Shown: positions 55,343-64,000 of the stretch, one piece after another
Position numbering within the stretch: position 1 is the first letter of the stretch
How the letters are laid out: every line of letters starts with the position of its first letter
Source: an uncultured Lachnospiraceae bacterium
GTDB taxonomy: Bacteria > Bacillota > Clostridia > Lachnospirales > Lachnospiraceae
NCBI GenBank assembly: GCA_949472775.1
Contig: CASWVG010000008.1
Span: forward strand, 1-64,000
Direction: 5' to 3'
DNA: 64,000 nt
The notes under the pieces: generated by a model
The model's database searches: none
Told to the model about the DNA's origin: nothing
The model's input: the letters and a program-made list of their open reading frames with translations, nothing else
Made by a program: the position numbers and the translations under genes

Positions 55343-56094
55343 CCCACCTCTCTTCTCAGTCGCAGCAGAATCCGTTTCTCCATCCGGCTGACCTGCACCT
55401 GACTGATGCCGAGGCTCTTTGCCACCTCCACCTGCGTCTTGTCTTGAAAGTAGCGCATCTGGATGAGCTGCCTTTCCGTCTCCGAGAGGGTCCCCATGAG
55501 TTGTTCCAGAAGCATATGGTTTAATATTTTTTCTTTTTCCACATCCTCGCTCGCCCGGTTCACCCCGGCAGTGCAGCCCGCACTGTCCCCCACCACCTGG
55601 TCTACAAGGTAAATCTCATTGCCGTCGGACTGGTAGACGGACTTATAGATGGACTCCACCTCCACGTTGGCGTCAAGCGCCATCACGATATCCTCGACCG
55701 ACAGCTCCGTCTCTGCGGAAAGCTCCTGCAAAGTCGCGTCTCTGCCGTAAATCTGGGAAAGCCGTTCCGCCGCCTGCTTGATTTTCCAGCCGTTTTCCTT
55801 TAGGGTACGGCTCACCTTCACCATGCCGTCGTCCCGCAGAAAACGCTTGATCTCCCCCTGGATCATGGGCACCGCATAGGTCGAAAAGCGCACCCCGAAA
55901 TTCAAATCAAACTTGTCGATCGCCTTGATCAGCCCGATACAGCCGATCTGAAACAGATCCTCCGCATCGTACCCTCTGCCCGTGAAACGCTTGACTATAT
56001 GCCGCACCAGACCCAGATTTTCCTCTATCAGTACCCCTCTCGCCTCTTTATCTCCTGCCTGTGATCGTTCGATTAATACGGCAGTTTCCTCCAT
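55339..56094 (-). CDS. sigF: RNA polymerase sporulation sigma factor SigF
   Basis: 251 residues. Region 2 with NLGLVRHIVKRFTGRGYDAEDLFQIGCIGLIKAIDKFD and FSTYAVPMIQGEIKRFLRD, region 3 with LKENGWKIKQAAERL, region 4 with LSETERQLIQMRYFQDKTQVEVAKSLGISQVQVSRMEK. SigF is the first forespore-specific factor; SpoIIAB holds it and SpoIIAA releases it. The ATG is 3 bases after the spoIIAB stop with GAGGAG ahead. Third gene of the spoIIA operon. In B. subtilis spoVAA follows; here an Ig-like fragment follows instead. Confidence 0.96.
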   Translation of the reverse strand: MEETAVLIERSQAGDKEARGVLIEENLGLVRHIVKRFTGRGYDAEDLFQIGCIGLIKAIDKFDLNFGVRFSTYAVPMIQGEIKRFLRDDGMVKVSRTLKENGWKIKQAAERLSQIYGRDATLQELSAETELSVEDIVMALDANVEVESIYKSVYQSDGNEIYLVDQVVGDSAGCTAGVNRASEDVEKEKILNHMLLEQLMGTLSETERQLIQMRYFQDKTQVEVAKSLGISQVQVSRMEKRILLRLRREVG

Positions 56095-56097
56095 AGG

Positions 56098-56586
56098 CTA
56101 CTCCTCATTTACGATCCAGCCACCCAGCCCGATCTTTTTATACATGCGCACAATCGTCCCCTGCTCCGGCTCGGAAAAAACTTCCAGTTCATCCATAAAT
56201 GCCTCCATAAAGGCAAATCCCATCCCGGAGCGCTCCCATTCAGGCCTGGTGGTAAAAAGCGGCTCCATGGCACGGTTCACATCCTCCATTCCCACGCCCC
56301 GGTCAGCGACTTCCACCTCCAGAATACTGCCCTTCAGCTCACAGTTCATCCGCACCCTGTCCGTCACACACCCTCTGTTCCCGTAACCGTGGATAATCGC
56401 GTTGGTCACCGCCTCAGATACCGCCGTCTTCACGTCGGACAGTTCCTCCAGCGTGGGATTTAAGGGAGCAATAAACGCTGCCACAGCCATTCTCGCAAAC
56501 GCCTCATTGTCCGACACCGCCGCAAATTCCAGACGCATCTCATTCGTCACCAGCCTGTAATCTTTCTTTTCCGAAACCTCTATCAT
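56098..56586 (-). CDS. spoIIAB: Anti-sigma F factor SpoIIAB
   Basis: 162 residues, GHKL ATPase/kinase fold. N-box DVKTAVSEAVTNAIIHGYG, G1 VADRGVGMEDV, and MGFAFMEAFMDELEV. It holds SigF inactive and phosphorylates SpoIIAA. AAGGAGGAAGAT precedes the ATG. A 79-base gap separates it from spoIIAA, longer than usual for this operon. Confidence 0.94.
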   Translation of the reverse strand: MIEVSEKKDYRLVTNEMRLEFAAVSDNEAFARMAVAAFIAPLNPTLEELSDVKTAVSEAVTNAIIHGYGNRGCVTDRVRMNCELKGSILEVEVADRGVGMEDVNRAMEPLFTTRPEWERSGMGFAFMEAFMDELEVFSEPEQGTIVRMYKKIGLGGWIVNEE

Positions 56587-56665
56587 ATCTTCCTCCTTTT
56601 TCCCTCTTCCACTATTTTGTGTTCACGCCAGACAGCACGCAGACACAAATCCCGCGGTTAACCTT

Positions 56666-56977
56666 TTATTTTTCAACCAGCTCCACAATATTCTCAAGCC
56701 CCGACAAGAGAAGAAGACGTCTGATCCTGCTGCCCGCATTCACCGCGTACACCTTCCCCCCAAAGCAGGAAATCTTCCGATAACGGCCCAGAATAATCCC
56801 CACGCCCGAACTGTCCATAAAGGTTGTCCTCTCGAAATCAAACACCACATTTCCCACCTGCTTCGAGACGATGTATCTGTCCGCTCTTTTACTTATGTCA
56901 ACTGATTTGTGATGGTCTATCTCAGCCGGCATCCTTATCATCAAATAGTTGTCAATCACCTTGTAATCTTCATCCAT
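56666..56977 (-). CDS. spoIIAA: Anti-sigma F factor antagonist SpoIIAA
   Basis: 103 residues, STAS fold. The regulated serine lies in FMDSSGVGIILGRY (Ser57 by alignment with the known Ser of B. subtilis). It takes SpoIIAB from SigF when unphosphorylated. A GTTTACATAA word lies between the AAAGGAGG leader and the ATG at 56977. The promoter region ahead of it is taken up by the 126-bp tandem repeat; a SigH-type promoter must lie within the remaining short stretch or in the repeat. Confidence 0.93.
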   Translation of the reverse strand: MDEDYKVIDNYLMIRMPAEIDHHKSVDISKRADRYIVSKQVGNVVFDFERTTFMDSSGVGIILGRYRKISCFGGKVYAVNAGSRIRRLLLLSGLENIVELVEK

Positions 56978-57009
56978 ATTATGTAAACCCTCCTTTTCAC
57001 ACTTCCGGT

Positions 57010-57273
57010 TTCTGACTCTGCCTTACGCTTCGCGCATAAGCAGACTCGTAATGCTTCGCATTTCTCGCTCGCGTTGCTCGTCATAAGCCTTCCGAACTCC
57101 GCGCTCATGCCAGCATGGCGCTTCTTTCGGCAGGCTTCTGACTCTGTCTTACGCTTCGCGCATAAGCAGACTCGTAATGCTTCGCATTTCTCGCTCGCGT
57201 TGCTCGTCATAAGCCTTCCGAACTCCGCGCTCATGCCAGCATGGCGCTTCTTTCGGCAGGCTTCTGACTCTGC
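57010..57273. repeat. 126-bp tandem repeat upstream of spoIIAA (GCATAAGCAGA family, copies B and C)
   Basis: TTCTGACTCTG starts at 57010, 57136 and 57262: two full units with an exact 126-base period plus a short third start. Each unit contains GCATAAGCAGACTCG followed by a hairpin AATGC/GCATT and a GCGTTGCTCGTCATAAGC block, nearly identical to 16014-16067 in reverse. The period is 42 codons, so a frame stays open through it on the minus strand; I treat that frame as an artefact. Confidence 0.9.
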
Positions 57274-57283
57274 TTATGCGCGC

Positions 57284-57321
57284 AAAAAAAGAGAATATGA
57301 TATATTTATCACATTCTCTTT
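57284..57321 (-). terminator. Intrinsic terminator of the TPR protein gene
   Basis: Minus strand stem AAAGAGAATGTGA / TCATATTCTCTTT (57288-57321), then a run of seven T (57284-57290 on the complement). A textbook terminator. Confidence 0.85.
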
Positions 57322-57366
57322 CGCATCTTATCTATTTTTTCTTCTGTGGTTAGCGGTTCGCGCGCC

Positions 57367-58785
57367 TTACTCCTCCGTGCCTTCTATCTCCGCCAGAAAT
57401 CCTGCGGATTTATCAGCCTTCTCCGTATTGGGGAACAGTTCGATCACCTGCTGGTAGATCTCTTTGGCTTTCGCCTTCTCACCCATACGGTAATAGGAAT
57501 TCCCCAGATCAAAGAGAGCCTGCCCGTTGGTGGCATCGTACTGGAATGCCTTTTCCAGGTTCGGAATGGCATCCGCGTAATTGCCCGCCCAGAACGCCGC
57601 GTGACCGTCCTCGTCGTAAGACTCCGCAATCTGCGGTCCTATCAGTGCCAAAAGGGTATGGTAAAGGCTCTCAAATGCCTCTGAACTTTCGTGTTCTTCC
57701 TCCTGCGCGCGCTCCTCCTCGATCTCCGTCAGATAATCAGCCACCGCGGTGACATCCTCCGGGTTCGTGAGATACGCGCCTGCCGCCTTCATCAGACTTT
57801 CCACGGACTGAAGTGTCCCATCTTTCCCCATATACGCCGTAAGATCCTGCTGCAGCGTCTCGTTCTGTGCCTGCAGTTCCCCGAGCTGCTGCTGCAGTTC
57901 GTCAATCGTCGCCGTCTTCGCGTCGGACTGTTCGCTGACCTTGCGCAGATCCTCATCAAGACTGGCTCTTGCGGTCTGTATTCTCGCCGGCAGAATCAGG
58001 AAAAAGGCGATCGCAATACCGATAGCAAGTCCGATTCCCAGATTCAGCAGGGAGGTAACACCCCTGCCCTCCTTCATATTCACCGGCTGGATAATTGTCT
58101 CGTTGCCGCTCTGGTACTTGATGACTTCGTCTTTCTTTTTCTTTGAGGCATTTTTGACACCCTCCTCGGGAAGCAGCATCTCGTCCACTTCCTTCATATA
58201 TCGGAGCGTCGCTGTATTGTTCGTATCGATTTCAAGGCACTTGGTCAGTTCTCTTTTTGCCCGCTCCCACTCCTCGCTGTTGATATACAAAAGCGCAAGA
58301 AGCTGGTGTGCCCGGATAAATTTCGGATTCAGGGAAAGTACCTTCTTTAACTGGATCACCGCCAGGTCAAGGCTGTCCTGATTACAGTAAGTAAGTGCCT
58401 GGTTATATTTCTTGATGGTCTGATTTATGGTATCCAGACGGTTCTGGTTCGTCTGGATCATATTGATATAATCGTCCGCTATATTTTTCTTCGGACGCAT
58501 ATTCTTGCTGATAACCCACTCGCTCAATGCCGCCACCACCTCGCCGGTCTCAAAATACACCAGTCCGAGAAGGTTTCTTGCTTCCACATTATTTTTGTCA
58601 AATTTAAGGCTCTGCCGCAAACTTGTAATCGCACCCGTCAGATCTCTGACGCCAGCCCGTTCCAGTCCGTCGTTATAGAAACGGTTGGATATATATATGA
58701 TCCTCTTATAAAGGGCTACATCGGCACCACAGTTCGTGCAAAAATCATGTTCAGACAGTGTACAGCCACACTGATAACAAATCAT
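57367..58785 (-). CDS. Zinc-ribbon, TPR and coiled-coil membrane protein
   Basis: 472 residues. N-terminal four-cysteine ribbon (CYQCGCTLSEHDFCTNCG), tetratricopeptide repeats at about 35-205 (SLRQSLKFDKNNVEARNLLG and LIQLKKVLSLNPKFIRAHQLL-like units), a membrane helix at about 255-275 (GIGLAIGIAIAFFLIL), a coiled coil (EQSDAKTATIDELQQQLGEL), and more TPRs at the C-terminus (AIPNLEKAFQYDATNGQALFDLG). TPRs on both sides of the membrane suggest a scaffold that links cytoplasmic and outside partners. Similar proteins are common in clostridia with unknown role. AGGGG precedes the ATG. Adjacent to the spoIIA operon but not evidently part of it. Confidence 0.8.
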   Translation of the reverse strand: MICYQCGCTLSEHDFCTNCGADVALYKRIIYISNRFYNDGLERAGVRDLTGAITSLRQSLKFDKNNVEARNLLGLVYFETGEVVAALSEWVISKNMRPKKNIADDYINMIQTNQNRLDTINQTIKKYNQALTYCNQDSLDLAVIQLKKVLSLNPKFIRAHQLLALLYINSEEWERAKRELTKCLEIDTNNTATLRYMKEVDEMLLPEEGVKNASKKKKDEVIKYQSGNETIIQPVNMKEGRGVTSLLNLGIGLAIGIAIAFFLILPARIQTARASLDEDLRKVSEQSDAKTATIDELQQQLGELQAQNETLQQDLTAYMGKDGTLQSVESLMKAAGAYLTNPEDVTAVADYLTEIEEERAQEEEHESSEAFESLYHTLLALIGPQIAESYDEDGHAAFWAGNYADAIPNLEKAFQYDATNGQALFDLGNSYYRMGEKAKAKEIYQQVIELFPNTEKADKSAGFLAEIEGTEE

Positions 58786-58797
58786 CTATGCCAACCC

Positions 58798-58944
58798 CTA
58801 TTCTCCTGCTTTCTTCGAATCCTTGACGATCTTAACCATCAGATCCGCCATATCCGTCAGATCCTGATTGTAGATCGCTTCCTCTGCGTCCTCCACTTCC
58901 AGACTGGGGTGGAACTTTTTCAGCTCCTCTTCAAAATTAATCAT
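58798..58944 (-). CDS. Small acidic protein (48 aa)
   Basis: MINFEEELKKFHPSLEVEDA at its start and DMADLMVKIVKDSKKAGE at its end. The Met at 58944 follows GTGGAGGAAAAA, a strong leader; the longer frame to 59040 runs through hairpin DNA and is rejected. It ends 12 bases before the TPR gene, so it is probably co-transcribed with it. Family not recognised. Confidence 0.65.
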   Translation of the reverse strand: MINFEEELKKFHPSLEVEDAEEAIYNQDLTDMADLMVKIVKDSKKAGE

Positions 58945-59070
58945 TTTTTCCTCCACGTCAGAGCAGTTTACTGCGATGACACGCGTCGAAAATATCAAAT
59001 TTTCGACTGCGATCAAGGCATATTTGAGACTCCGACTCAAATTGCCGATTAAAAAATAAGGTCATCAGAC

Positions 59071-60381
59071 TTATTTTTCAATCTCAAATCTCCTCAAAAG
59101 GGCTTTAACCTCACCCGCCAAATATAATGAACCGACAATATACGCCTTATCCCCGTCATTTTTGTGTGTAAGCAGCGCCTCAAACGCCGCATCTAGCGTC
59201 TCATACGCTTTTTTTTCAAATCCGGTATATTGTCCGAAAGTATCCGTAAGCTGTGCAAGCGGAAGCGCCCGTTCTCCCTGTAAGGACACAAGAAATATCT
59301 CGTCAAAAAGGCCCGCCTGCGCAAGCAGATCCGCCACCCGGGCGTATTGCTTGTCCCGCACCGCAGAGTAAAGCAGGACCCGTCTGCCGGTACAGGAATG
59401 CTGTTTTACCGTCTCCAGAAAGGCGAGAATTCCATCCACATTGTGCGCGCCGTCCAGATACACCGACGGCAGGATCTCCTCCATTCTGCCCTCCCAGATC
59501 ATTTCCCGTATCCCGCTTTGCAGGGCGGAAACCGTGATCCGCCTGTCATCCAGCAGCGCCAGAGCACTTGCAGCAAGCGCCGCGTTCTCCACCTGATAGA
59601 GTGCAGATGTGGACACAGTAAAACCAATATAATCATAATAGTGTAAATGAAGAGAAAAATCAATCGTTTTATGCCCGATATTTATTTCTTTTATCGCAGC
59701 TTTCCCGACCGGAAAAGTTTCCGCCCCGATTTTTCCGGCGTATTCCTCCATGACGCGCGCCACTTCCTCCTGCCTCTCCGGGTATACCACAGGTACGCCA
59801 GAGCGCATAATCCCCGCTTTCTCCCCCGCGATCTGCACAAGCGTATCCCCCAGATACTCCATATGATCATAGCCGATGGATGTTATGATGCAGAGCTTTT
59901 TCTCCTCCACCACGTTTGTGGCGTCGAGCCTGCCGCCAAGTCCCGTCTCCAGAACCACATACTCCACGCTGTATTTCTCAAAGAGCGTCATTGCCATAAA
60001 GAACAGCAGCTCAAAAAAAGTGGGGTGGTACGCAGGAGCAAGCCTTTCCACCTCCTTCATCACCACGCGAAACGCATACAGGAAATCATCCTCTGAAACC
60101 ATCATCCCGTTAATCACAAACCGCTCTCTCATATCCACAAGATGGGGAGAGGTAAACATGCCGCAGGAGATGCCCGCCTTTCGCAGTGCGGAGCACAAAT
60201 AAGCACAAACAGAACCTTTTCCGTTTGTGCCCGCTATATGCAAGATCTTACTGTTCTTTGCCGGATATCCAAGGCGCTCCCAGAAACGCGCGGTATCCTC
60301 CATGCTGTTTTTAGTCGTAAATTTAGGGGTGGCGTTGATATAATTCACCGCCGCCCCATATGTTTCAAATATTTCCTTCAT
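59071..60381 (-). CDS. folC: Folylpolyglutamate synthase / dihydrofolate synthase
   Basis: 436 residues, Mur-ligase-like. P-loop LHIAGTNGKGSVCAYL, folate loop CGMFTSPHLVDMRERF, VLETGLGGRLDATN, ITSIGYDHMEYLGDT, EKAGIMRSGVPVV, and LDGAHNVDGI. It adds glutamates to folates in the cytoplasm. GGGGACAAAA precedes the ATG. Followed by the small-protein gene after a short hairpin region (about 58966-59060). Confidence 0.95.
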   Translation of the reverse strand: MKEIFETYGAAVNYINATPKFTTKNSMEDTARFWERLGYPAKNSKILHIAGTNGKGSVCAYLCSALRKAGISCGMFTSPHLVDMRERFVINGMMVSEDDFLYAFRVVMKEVERLAPAYHPTFFELLFFMAMTLFEKYSVEYVVLETGLGGRLDATNVVEEKKLCIITSIGYDHMEYLGDTLVQIAGEKAGIMRSGVPVVYPERQEEVARVMEEYAGKIGAETFPVGKAAIKEINIGHKTIDFSLHLHYYDYIGFTVSTSALYQVENAALAASALALLDDRRITVSALQSGIREMIWEGRMEEILPSVYLDGAHNVDGILAFLETVKQHSCTGRRVLLYSAVRDKQYARVADLLAQAGLFDEIFLVSLQGERALPLAQLTDTFGQYTGFEKKAYETLDAAFEALLTHKNDGDKAYIVGSLYLAGEVKALLRRFEIEK

Positions 60382-60393
60382 TTTTGTCCCCGT

Positions 60394-60429
60394 GGGTCAG
60401 GCGAACATGCCTGCATGTTCATCTGACCC
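60394..60429. terminator. Long hairpin between the FapA gene and folC
   Basis: GGGTCAGGCGAACATG (60394-60409) with CATGTTCATCTGACCC (60414-60429), 16 positions with one G-T pair, 4-base loop. No U-run, so termination is uncertain. Confidence 0.5.
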
Positions 60430-60486
60430 GCCACTCAAGATCAAACTATTTTCCTCTAACCTGTCTCCATGGTCTGTCCGCCAGAA

Positions 60487-62070
60487 TCAGTTGTGCACGA
60501 TCACTGTTCCCTCTATGACACCCCTATCCGCGGCATATTTCATAAAGCAGGTATTCCGTTCGAGAGTCATACGCTCGGCATTGATGCCTATCACCACATT
60601 GCGGTAGATATTGCCATCCACCTTAATGTAGGAATCCCGTCCTTCCTCCATGGTAGTCTCCAGTTCTTCTCTCTCATGCCCTATCCGGTCAAGCTCCACA
60701 AAGTATTCATCTTTCAGATGGTTCCATTCCACAAGACTGGCCTCCGTATTCTTCGACGTGCCCGGGCCCCGCATACGCTTCTCCCGCAGCGCCTCCGTCA
60801 TGGTATCCACCAGTTTTGATAATTTCTCTTTGATCTCTGCTTCCTTGCGCCTTGCCTCCAGAAGCTTGTCAAAAGACTCCGGCTCATAGCCACAGTGCAG
60901 AACCGTCCTTAATTCCACATCATTTCCGGCCGTCAGCGCCTCAATCCCCCTAAGTGCATGGACCTGGCCTCCGATAATCGCGCCTCTCTTTCCTAAGGTA
61001 ATTACTTTATCCTTCGCCGCAACCTTCGCGTTCAGGATTACATTGGCCTGCACCAGACCGCCTGCCTCCACTATCGTATTCTCGATGAACTCCGCAAAGA
61101 CATTTCCTCTGGCTGCTATCTTGCCTCCGCCCTGAATGCCCCGCGTAAGCATCACATCGCCACCAGCATACAGCGAAGCCGCACCTGTTGTGCCGTGAAT
61201 CTCTATATTCCGCCCGGCGCGGATGACGATGCCGCCCTCCACATTGCCATTGATAATAACATCCCCGAAAAACTCGATCTTACCGATGATCGCATCCACA
61301 TCACCCATGATCTCGTGTACATTCTGGATATCAATCTTGCCGTCCTTAACTTCTATCTTTCCGTCGCTCTGGGCATAATAAACACCGTTCTCCCTGGTGA
61401 TGCCCTTTCCTCTCATAGGCGGCAGATCTCTCACTGGGTCAGCCTTCATCAGCCCTCCCACAACCGTATAGCCATCCACACCCTGCTCCGCATAGTGATA
61501 GATCGCTACCTTATCGCCTTTATGCACATTCTGCAGGGCGCTCATGCTGGAATAATCCACCGAGCCGTCCTCTTTCACCTTGGGACCAACGTGCTCTTCC
61601 GGTGCGAAGAGATACTCGAAATATCCGTCCTTACCGGGCTTTACCTCCGCGCCTCTGGCTACCAGAATTTCCCTTTCATACACCTTTTTCTTAACCATAG
61701 CCGAAAGATTGGAACTGTGATAGCCTTTGATCACGCCGTTAAGTTCCAGATAATTTTCCAGATCACGTTTCGTGTAAGTCTGTCCTTCTACCGGTGGTGT
61801 AAGGTAAAGCCACGCTGTCATCTCGTCCTCTTCTATCCGCAGATAAGTGCCCTCTGCCAGATTCGACTCTGTAGGAGGCTTTCTGTCCTCAACCACTACC
61901 GCAGTTTCTGGCTCTTCCCTGGTTTCCCCGGCCGCCGCTGCCTGCTGGCCGGCTGCCGCCTGTCTGCCTGCTGGCTGCTGCAAAACCGCCTTGGGATCCA
62001 GCCCTTTCGCCCTGGCCATTGCCGCTTTCAGTTTATTTAGCTGTTCCGCTGACAGATTGACTTCAGCCAC
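60487..62070 (-). CDS. FapA family protein (DUF342)
   Basis: 527 residues. An N-terminal Ala/Gln-rich linker (about 1-60), a middle KH-like region, and a C-terminal right-handed parallel beta-helix (for example GNVEGGIVIRAGRNIEIHG and ARGNVFAEFIENTIVEAGG), then a helical end. This is the FapA/DUF342 architecture. The family name comes from 'flagellar assembly protein A', but many members lie outside flagellar loci, as here. The start is a GTG at 62070 with AGGAGG 8 bases ahead; the GTG at 62079 overlaps that site. It lies downstream of valS on the same strand. Confidence 0.85.
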   Translation of the reverse strand: MAEVNLSAEQLNKLKAAMARAKGLDPKAVLQQPAGRQAAAGQQAAAAGETREEPETAVVVEDRKPPTESNLAEGTYLRIEEDEMTAWLYLTPPVEGQTYTKRDLENYLELNGVIKGYHSSNLSAMVKKKVYEREILVARGAEVKPGKDGYFEYLFAPEEHVGPKVKEDGSVDYSSMSALQNVHKGDKVAIYHYAEQGVDGYTVVGGLMKADPVRDLPPMRGKGITRENGVYYAQSDGKIEVKDGKIDIQNVHEIMGDVDAIIGKIEFFGDVIINGNVEGGIVIRAGRNIEIHGTTGAASLYAGGDVMLTRGIQGGGKIAARGNVFAEFIENTIVEAGGLVQANVILNAKVAAKDKVITLGKRGAIIGGQVHALRGIEALTAGNDVELRTVLHCGYEPESFDKLLEARRKEAEIKEKLSKLVDTMTEALREKRMRGPGTSKNTEASLVEWNHLKDEYFVELDRIGHEREELETTMEEGRDSYIKVDGNIYRNVVIGINAERMTLERNTCFMKYAADRGVIEGTVIVHN

Positions 62071-62189
62071 GTGACTCACCTCCTTCCTTTATTTTATGAA
62101 ACGAACGTCATATAGTCCCAAATTACTACTCTTATCTATACCTTACACCATATCGCCCTACTTTTCCAGTGGTTATTTTATTAAAATTT

Positions 62190-62350
62190 TTACTGGTTCA
62201 ACCCACGCCCTTCACAAAACCACGCTTACAGCGTTCTCCGCTGCTTTGCAGCTCTTTTTGCTCATAGAAGGGCGTTCCCTCGAACCGTTATTTGTCCGTC
62301 AGCTTCGTGCGGGCACGATTTGCCAGACAAATACGGTCCGGCTGAACTGG
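62190..62350. repeat. Hairpin cassette, TTCAACCCACGCCC family (copy 3)
   Basis: ACGCCCTT (62205-62212) with AAGGGCGT (62268-62275), and ATTTGTC (62290-62296) with GACAAAT (62326-62332), ending in GGCTGAACTGG. Same order as 39098-39271. It fills the gap between valS and the FapA gene, up to the valS stop. Confidence 0.68.
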
Positions 62351-64000
62351 TTACATAAGCTGCGAAAGCCGCTCCTCCACCTGCGCCTTCATCTGTGTAT
62401 ATTTTTCAAGCTTGGCGCGCTCCTCATCCACCTTCTGTTTCGGCGCCTTGGACATGAACTTCTCATTGCCAAGCATCCCCTGCACTCTGGCAAGCTCTCC
62501 TTCCAGACGCTTCTGCTCCTTTTTCAGGCGCTCGATTTCCTGTGCGATATCCACCAGTTCCTCGAAAGGAATATAAACCGTCGCATTGGGAATCACCACG
62601 GAAACGGCGCTGTCGTCGATGCCACTCTTGTCCGCCTGCACAGTCAGCTCGGACGCCGCCGCAAGCGAGGTGAAGAACTGCCTGCCTTCCTCAAAGATCT
62701 GGCGCACGCCCTCGTTCTCGCTGACCACATAGACAGCCGCTTTTCTGCCAGGCGCCACGTTCATCTCCGTTCTCACGTTGCGGATGCCGCGCACCGCCTC
62801 TTTCATCAGTCCGATGGCATTTTCCTCTTTTGTAAACTGTCTGTCTTCGCGGAAGAGAGGCCATTCAGATACCATAATAGATTCCTCTTTCGTCTGCAAC
62901 GTGCAGAAGATCTCCTCCGTGATGAAAGGCATATACGGATGCAACAGTTTCAATGCGTCAATCAATACGTTCTGAAGCGTCCACAGCGCTGCCCGCTTTC
63001 CTTCCTCCTCGCCAGCTTCTGTGCTGTAAAGGCGAGGCTTCACCATCTCGATATACCAGTCGCAGAACTCGTCCCAGATAAAGTCATACACCTTCTGTAC
63101 GGCGATGCCGAGTTCAAAGCTGTCCATATTGTCCGTCACATCTTTCACAAGCGTATTCAGTTTCGAGAGAATCCACTTGTCCACCGGGTACAGGCTTTCC
63201 TTGATCTCCTCATAGGAAGTCTCCCAGCCGCGCTTCCCGGTCTTCTCCTCCTCCTGATCCATGTTCATCATAATGAAGCGGGACGCGTTCCAGACCTTGT
63301 TTGCAAAGTTGCGGCTCGCCTCCACTCTTTCATAGTAGAAACGCATATCATTGCCGGGCGCATTTCCCGTAATCAGCGTAAGGCGGAGCGCATCCGCGCC
63401 GTACTGGTCAATGATCTCCAGCGGGTCAATGCCGTTGCCGAGGGACTTACTCATCTTCCGCCCCTGGGAATCCCGCACGAGACCGTGGAAGAGCACCGTC
63501 TTAAAAGGCTTCTCTCCCATCTGCTCATAGCCGGAGAAGATCATGCGGATGACCCAGAAGAAAATAATGTCATAGCCTGTCACCAGCACATCCGTGGGAT
63601 AGAAGTAATCCAGATCCTCCGTCTTTTCCGGCCACCCAAGCGTGGAGAAAGGCCACAGAGCCGAGGAAAACCAGGTGTCCAGCGTATCGGGATCCTGGGT
63701 GAAATGGGTTTCCCCGCACTTCGGACACACGCCGGGCGCTTCCTTCGCCACCACAATCTCCCCGCACTTGTCGCAGTAGTAAGCGGGAATCCTGTGCCCC
63801 CACCAGAGCTGGCGGCTGATGCACCAGTCGCGGATGTTATCCGTCCAGTTATAATAAATCTTGTCCATGCGTTCCGGGATGAGTCTGATCTCGCCTTTCT
63901 TCACTGCCTCCACGGCAGGTTTGATCAGCTCGTCCATCTTCACGAACCACTGTTTCTTGATCATCGGCTCGATGGTCGTCTTACAGCGGTCATGGGTGCC
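62351..64000 (-). CDS. valS: Valyl-tRNA synthetase, C-terminal part (partial)
   Basis: About 549 residues of the 3' end; the gene continues beyond the window's right edge. Visible are the end of the catalytic domain with the KMSKS loop ([17 protein letters not shown]), the zinc-type [18 protein letters not shown] module, a [13 protein letters not shown] segment typical of ValRS, the anticodon-binding helices, and the C-terminal coiled coil ([20 protein letters not shown]). The substrate is valine with tRNA-Val. Any T-box leader would lie outside the window. Confidence 0.97.
   Translation of the reverse strand, partial: GTHDRCKTTIEPMIKKQWFVKMDELIKPAVEAVKKGEIRLIPERMDKIYYNWTDNIRDWCISRQLWWGHRIPAYYCDKCGEIVVAKEAPGVCPKCGETHFTQDPDTLDTWFSSALWPFSTLGWPEKTEDLDYFYPTDVLVTGYDIIFFWVIRMIFSGYEQMGEKPFKTVLFHGLVRDSQGRKMSKSLGNGIDPLEIIDQYGADALRLTLITGNAPGNDMRFYYERVEASRNFANKVWNASRFIMMNMDQEEEKTGKRGWETSYEEIKESLYPVDKWILSKLNTLVKDVTDNMDSFELGIAVQKVYDFIWDEFCDWYIEMVKPRLYSTEAGEEEGKRAALWTLQNVLIDALKLLHPYMPFITEEIFCTLQTKEESIMVSEWPLFREDRQFTKEENAIGLMKEAVRGIRNVRTEMNVAPGRKAAVYVVSENEGVRQIFEEGRQFFTSLAAASELTVQADKSGIDDSAVSVVIPNATVYIPFEELVDIAQEIERLKKEQKRLEGELARVQGMLGNEKFMSKAPKQKVDEERAKLEKYTQMKAQVEERLSQLM

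Noticed and set aside
56956-57234. A 92-residue minus-strand open frame with two copies of the same peptide
   Set aside because: It is produced by the 126-bp tandem repeat (42 codons), has no independent ribosome binding site and overlaps the spoIIAA start.
60487-62070. Taking the FapA-like gene as evidence for flagella here
   Set aside because: No flagellar genes are present, and DUF342 proteins often occur away from flagellar loci.

Overview
The window is about 64 kb of a moderately GC-rich chromosome (about half G+C by eye) from a spore-forming, anaerobic-type Firmicute, most probably a Lachnospiraceae-like clostridium. Supporting this are the sporulation genes (spoIIAA-spoIIAB-sigF, spoVAA-AB-AC), strong AGGAGG ribosome binding sites, a DUF3842 protein, an Rpn-type nuclease of the Lachnospiraceae kind, and housekeeping genes with Gram-positive signatures. 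No rRNA, CRISPR array, insertion sequence or prophage was seen. One tRNA (Trp) is present.

Layout. 0-12 kb: the start of a solute-binding protein, an alpha/beta hydrolase, a phosphopantetheinyl transferase coupled to a SUV3-like helicase, then a plus-strand signalling block (receiver/HD-GYP protein and two large hybrid histidine kinases, the second fused to a DegV lipid-binding domain), and an Rpn nuclease. 12-24 kb, minus strand: a two-component pair, a TetM/EF-G-like GTPase fused to a YacP/Rae1-type NYN nuclease domain, a chemotaxis receptor, an acetyltransferase, a DUF512 PDZ protein and small proteins. 24-26 kb: spoVA genes. 26-34 kb: sugar use (DUF3842 protein, GH42 beta-galactosidase, and a trehalose locus of hydrolase, PTS permease and GntR repressor, with clear operators). 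34-39 kb: tRNA-Trp, a lipoprotein, and a heterodimer-like ABC exporter pair separated by a 169-bp tandem repeat. 39-47 kb: LCP ligase, radA, clpC behind a small GntR regulator, and an SH3 membrane protein. 47-51 kb: purE-purM-purN-purD. 51-64 kb: aminopeptidase, pyrE, the spoIIA-sigF operon, a zinc-ribbon TPR protein, folC, a FapA-like protein and the 3' part of valS.

The genes that stand out are three fusions or nested designs. (1) A ribosome-protection-type GTPase carries its own predicted A-site-type RNase domain. (2) A hybrid kinase ends in a fatty-acid-binding DegV domain. (3) The rpn-like nuclease gene has an in-frame internal ribosome binding site and TTG that could make a 79-residue C-terminal protein, as in known Rpn/RpnS intragenic toxin-antitoxin pairs.

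The second theme is non-coding. Gene ends are filled with nested hairpin cassettes that fall into at least three dispersed families, two of which have relatives tens of kb away in this window, plus two tandem arrays (169 bp and 126 bp). Two short words (GTTTACATAA, and TTGAC-N7-GTCAA palindromes) look over-represented, including inside coding sequence. All counts were made by eye.
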